Origin: Candidatus Gastranaerophilales bacterium
GTDB taxonomy: Bacteria > Cyanobacteriota > Vampirovibrionia > Gastranaerophilales > JAQUYY01
Direction: 5' to 3'
Assembly (NCBI GenBank): GCA_028691575.1
Contig: JAQUYY010000097.1
Coordinates: 1 to 6,846 of the forward strand
DNA: 6,846 nucleotides
Shown here: positions 5,398-6,846 of the stretch, piece after piece
How positions within the stretch are numbered: the first letter of the stretch is position 1
Layout: each line of letters starts with the position of its first letter
Notes under the pieces: generated by a model
What the model saw: the letters and a program-made list of their open reading frames with translations, nothing else
What the model was told of the DNA's origin: nothing
Databases searched by the model: none
Program-made: the position numbers and the translations under genes

Positions 5398-6846
5398 ATG
5401 AAAAATATTAAAATTTTTGCGCCAATAAGTTCAACAAAAGACATTGAAGTCGTTAAAAAAACTTCATGTCGCAATGTTTTTGCATCTTATAAGGATTTTA
5501 TAGCCGAAAACAGTAATAAAATTGATGAAATTATTGATTTTGCCCATAAAAGTGATTTTGAATTTTATTTGAATTTTACAGCATCTGTTCAGGAAAAAGA
5601 AATTGATGATGTAAAAAAACTTTTATCCTTGCTTTTAAAAACAAAAGTTGACGGTATTTTAGTCAATAATTTTACAGTATTAGATTTTCTAAAACTAAAG
5701 AAAGTACCGTTTAAGGTAATCATAGATTCTGGATTAAACATACATAATCTTTCCGGTATTGACTTTGTAGAGCAGTTTTTGAAGATTGACACGATAAATA
5801 TTACCGAAGAAATTTATATAAAAAATCTTGAAAAAATGAAAAAATATAAAAATTATAAACTTTCGATAGATAGTGACAATTTGCCATGGCTGGCAGAAGA
5901 AATACAAAAGAAGAAACTGGTTGAAAGTATTATTATAAAAGGGAAATTTGATAGTGAAGATGACTTGATAGATAGTATTGTTCTTATTGAAAAAATACTT
6001 CAGAAACCTAAAATATTTAAAAATCAAAAACTGCCGTTTAAACATTTAGGTGATTCACTTTATCGGACGAATCATTTTTCGGGAGAATTTTTAAGCTCAG
6101 AAAGCCGGGATTTTAAATTTAAAGGCAATATTAAAAGTATTGATTGGGAATATACAAAAATGCGTTTGAAGAAAAACGTTATTTCTCAAGAAATGCCTGA
6201 TTTAACTCTTAGGCTAACGAGTTTTGAGCAGATTAAAATTTTAGAAAAATATATAAAAAAATTAAAATTTAATCCTGTTAAATCAATTGAATACGGTGAA
6301 ATTTTAAATACTTCGGATTTGGCTAAAAGCAGTTTTAACAGTATATTAGAGCATGTTAAAAATTTTTGTGCCGAACAAAATATTTTATTAAATTTGAGCA
6401 CGCCAAATATATTAATAGAAAGGGATTTTGACAGGGTATATGAGTATGTCAAGTTGTTATGTGTTGCTAAACCTTATCCGGCATCGATTGTGATTAACAA
6501 TATCGGTTATTGGTGGGCTATAATTAACGACTCGGATTTTGACAGAATTTCTATTGAATTAGGTAAAGGTTTGAATTTGTCATTAAGCCAGTCTATGCTT
6601 ACTTTAGCTAATCAGCAAAATATTTCTGCGATTGATTTGAGCAATTTCAAAGATATAAATGGGATAAAAAATTGCATTAAAAAAATTAAAAATAAAATTC
6701 CTAAAAGAAAACTTACAATTGCCGGAAATATTAAAGTTCCAAGCTCGGGGTTATGTCCTTTAAATAATGATAGTGCAATTTTATCGAGATTATCCTGCAA
6801 AGCTCCTTGTCACAAAGGGAATTGGGGGATAATTAATCTGGAAGAT
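5398..6846 (+). CDS. U32 'peptidase'-family protein, two related halves, 3' end outside window
   Basis: The frame is open from ATG 5398 to the window edge (483 codons, no stop). The opening MKNIKIFAPISS and the block VDGILVNN (84-91) with SGLNIHN (111-117) and INITEEIY (133-140) follow the pattern of U32-family TIM-barrel proteins. A second, diverged copy occurs at about 362-415 (ASIVINN, GKGLNLSLS). Near the edge, LCPLNN (452-457), SCKAPCHKG (466-474) and NWGIINLED resemble the family's cysteine cluster and the start of its usual 'L.DRKG..FP' ending. C453, C467 and C471 are candidate Fe-S ligands; a fourth may lie beyond the edge. The family includes UbiU/UbiV, RlhA and TrhP hydroxylation proteins, and the old peptidase label is doubtful for many members. 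No signal peptide is visible. There is no Shine-Dalgarno sequence; an in-frame TTG at 5362 is a less likely start. It is divergent from the DAHP synthase gene. Confidence 0.7.
   Translation, partial: MKNIKIFAPISSTKDIEVVKKTSCRNVFASYKDFIAENSNKIDEIIDFAHKSDFEFYLNFTASVQEKEIDDVKKLLSLLLKTKVDGILVNNFTVLDFLKLKKVPFKVIIDSGLNIHNLSGIDFVEQFLKIDTINITEEIYIKNLEKMKKYKNYKLSIDSDNLPWLAEEIQKKKLVESIIIKGKFDSEDDLIDSIVLIEKILQKPKIFKNQKLPFKHLGDSLYRTNHFSGEFLSSESRDFKFKGNIKSIDWEYTKMRLKKNVISQEMPDLTLRLTSFEQIKILEKYIKKLKFNPVKSIEYGEILNTSDLAKSSFNSILEHVKNFCAEQNILLNLSTPNILIERDFDRVYEYVKLLCVAKPYPASIVINNIGYWWAIINDSDFDRISIELGKGLNLSLSQSMLTLANQQNISAIDLSNFKDINGIKNCIKKIKNKIPKRKLTIAGNIKVPSSGLCPLNNDSAILSRLSCKAPCHKGNWGIINLED

Noticed and set aside
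5589..6800. Four minus-strand open frames opposite the U32-family gene (5589-5792, 5734-6045, 6186-6452, 6612-6800)
   Set aside because: They are Phe/Ile/Leu-rich by-products of the A-rich plus-strand coding sequence. The last looks membrane-like, but it lies under the conserved second U32 half.
1..6846. CRISPR array, insertion sequence, phage or toxin-antitoxin module
   Set aside because: I saw no regularly spaced repeats, transposase-like frame, terminal inverted repeats or toxin-like small gene pair. The 113-residue gene and folE2 are stop-start joined, but FolE2 is a metabolic enzyme.

Overview
The window is AT-rich. It reads like a chromosome segment of a low-GC bacterium, most likely a gut-type member of the Gastranaerophilales (Vampirovibrionia/Melainabacteria, non-photosynthetic relatives of cyanobacteria). 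This is an inference from protein style, not from a marker gene. The clues are a cysteine-rich pseudopilin with a 'DVNG-K-PN-G-DIF' motif, and a long enzyme whose N-terminus carries short 'SFG-K' and 'FFKG' motifs, a style I associate with that group. I see no mobile element, CRISPR array, rRNA or tRNA.

Layout. Positions 1-662 (+) hold the 3' part of a type IV pilin-like/pseudopilin gene. It ends three bases from the stop of a convergent minus-strand cluster. Read in its own direction (5247 to 666), that cluster encodes: an AroF/AroG-type DAHP synthase (entry to the shikimate pathway); a 751-residue DHH/DHHA1 phosphoesterase with a long uncharacterised N-terminal region; a 113-residue protein made of two copies of a 'RWYDKDP' unit; and FolE2, a type IB GTP cyclohydrolase (entry to folate). 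The last two are joined stop-to-start with no gap. From 5398 (+) a divergent gene runs off the right edge. It encodes a diverged U32 'peptidase'-family protein with two related halves and a C-terminal cysteine cluster.

How the genes may fit together. DAHP synthase and FolE2 open the pathways that make the two halves of folate (p-aminobenzoate via chorismate, and the pterin). The U32 family includes Fe-S hydroxylation proteins for tRNA and rRNA, some of which are reported to need prephenate, a shikimate-pathway product. Its divergent placement beside DAHP synthase is therefore suggestive but unproven. The DHH protein resembles NrnA (nanoRNA/pAp phosphatase).

Most of the window is recognisable housekeeping. 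The least explained parts are the WYDKDP-repeat protein coupled to folE2, the N-terminal region and uncertain start of the DHH protein, and the two-half U32 protein. I do not see a clear-cut new multi-gene system.
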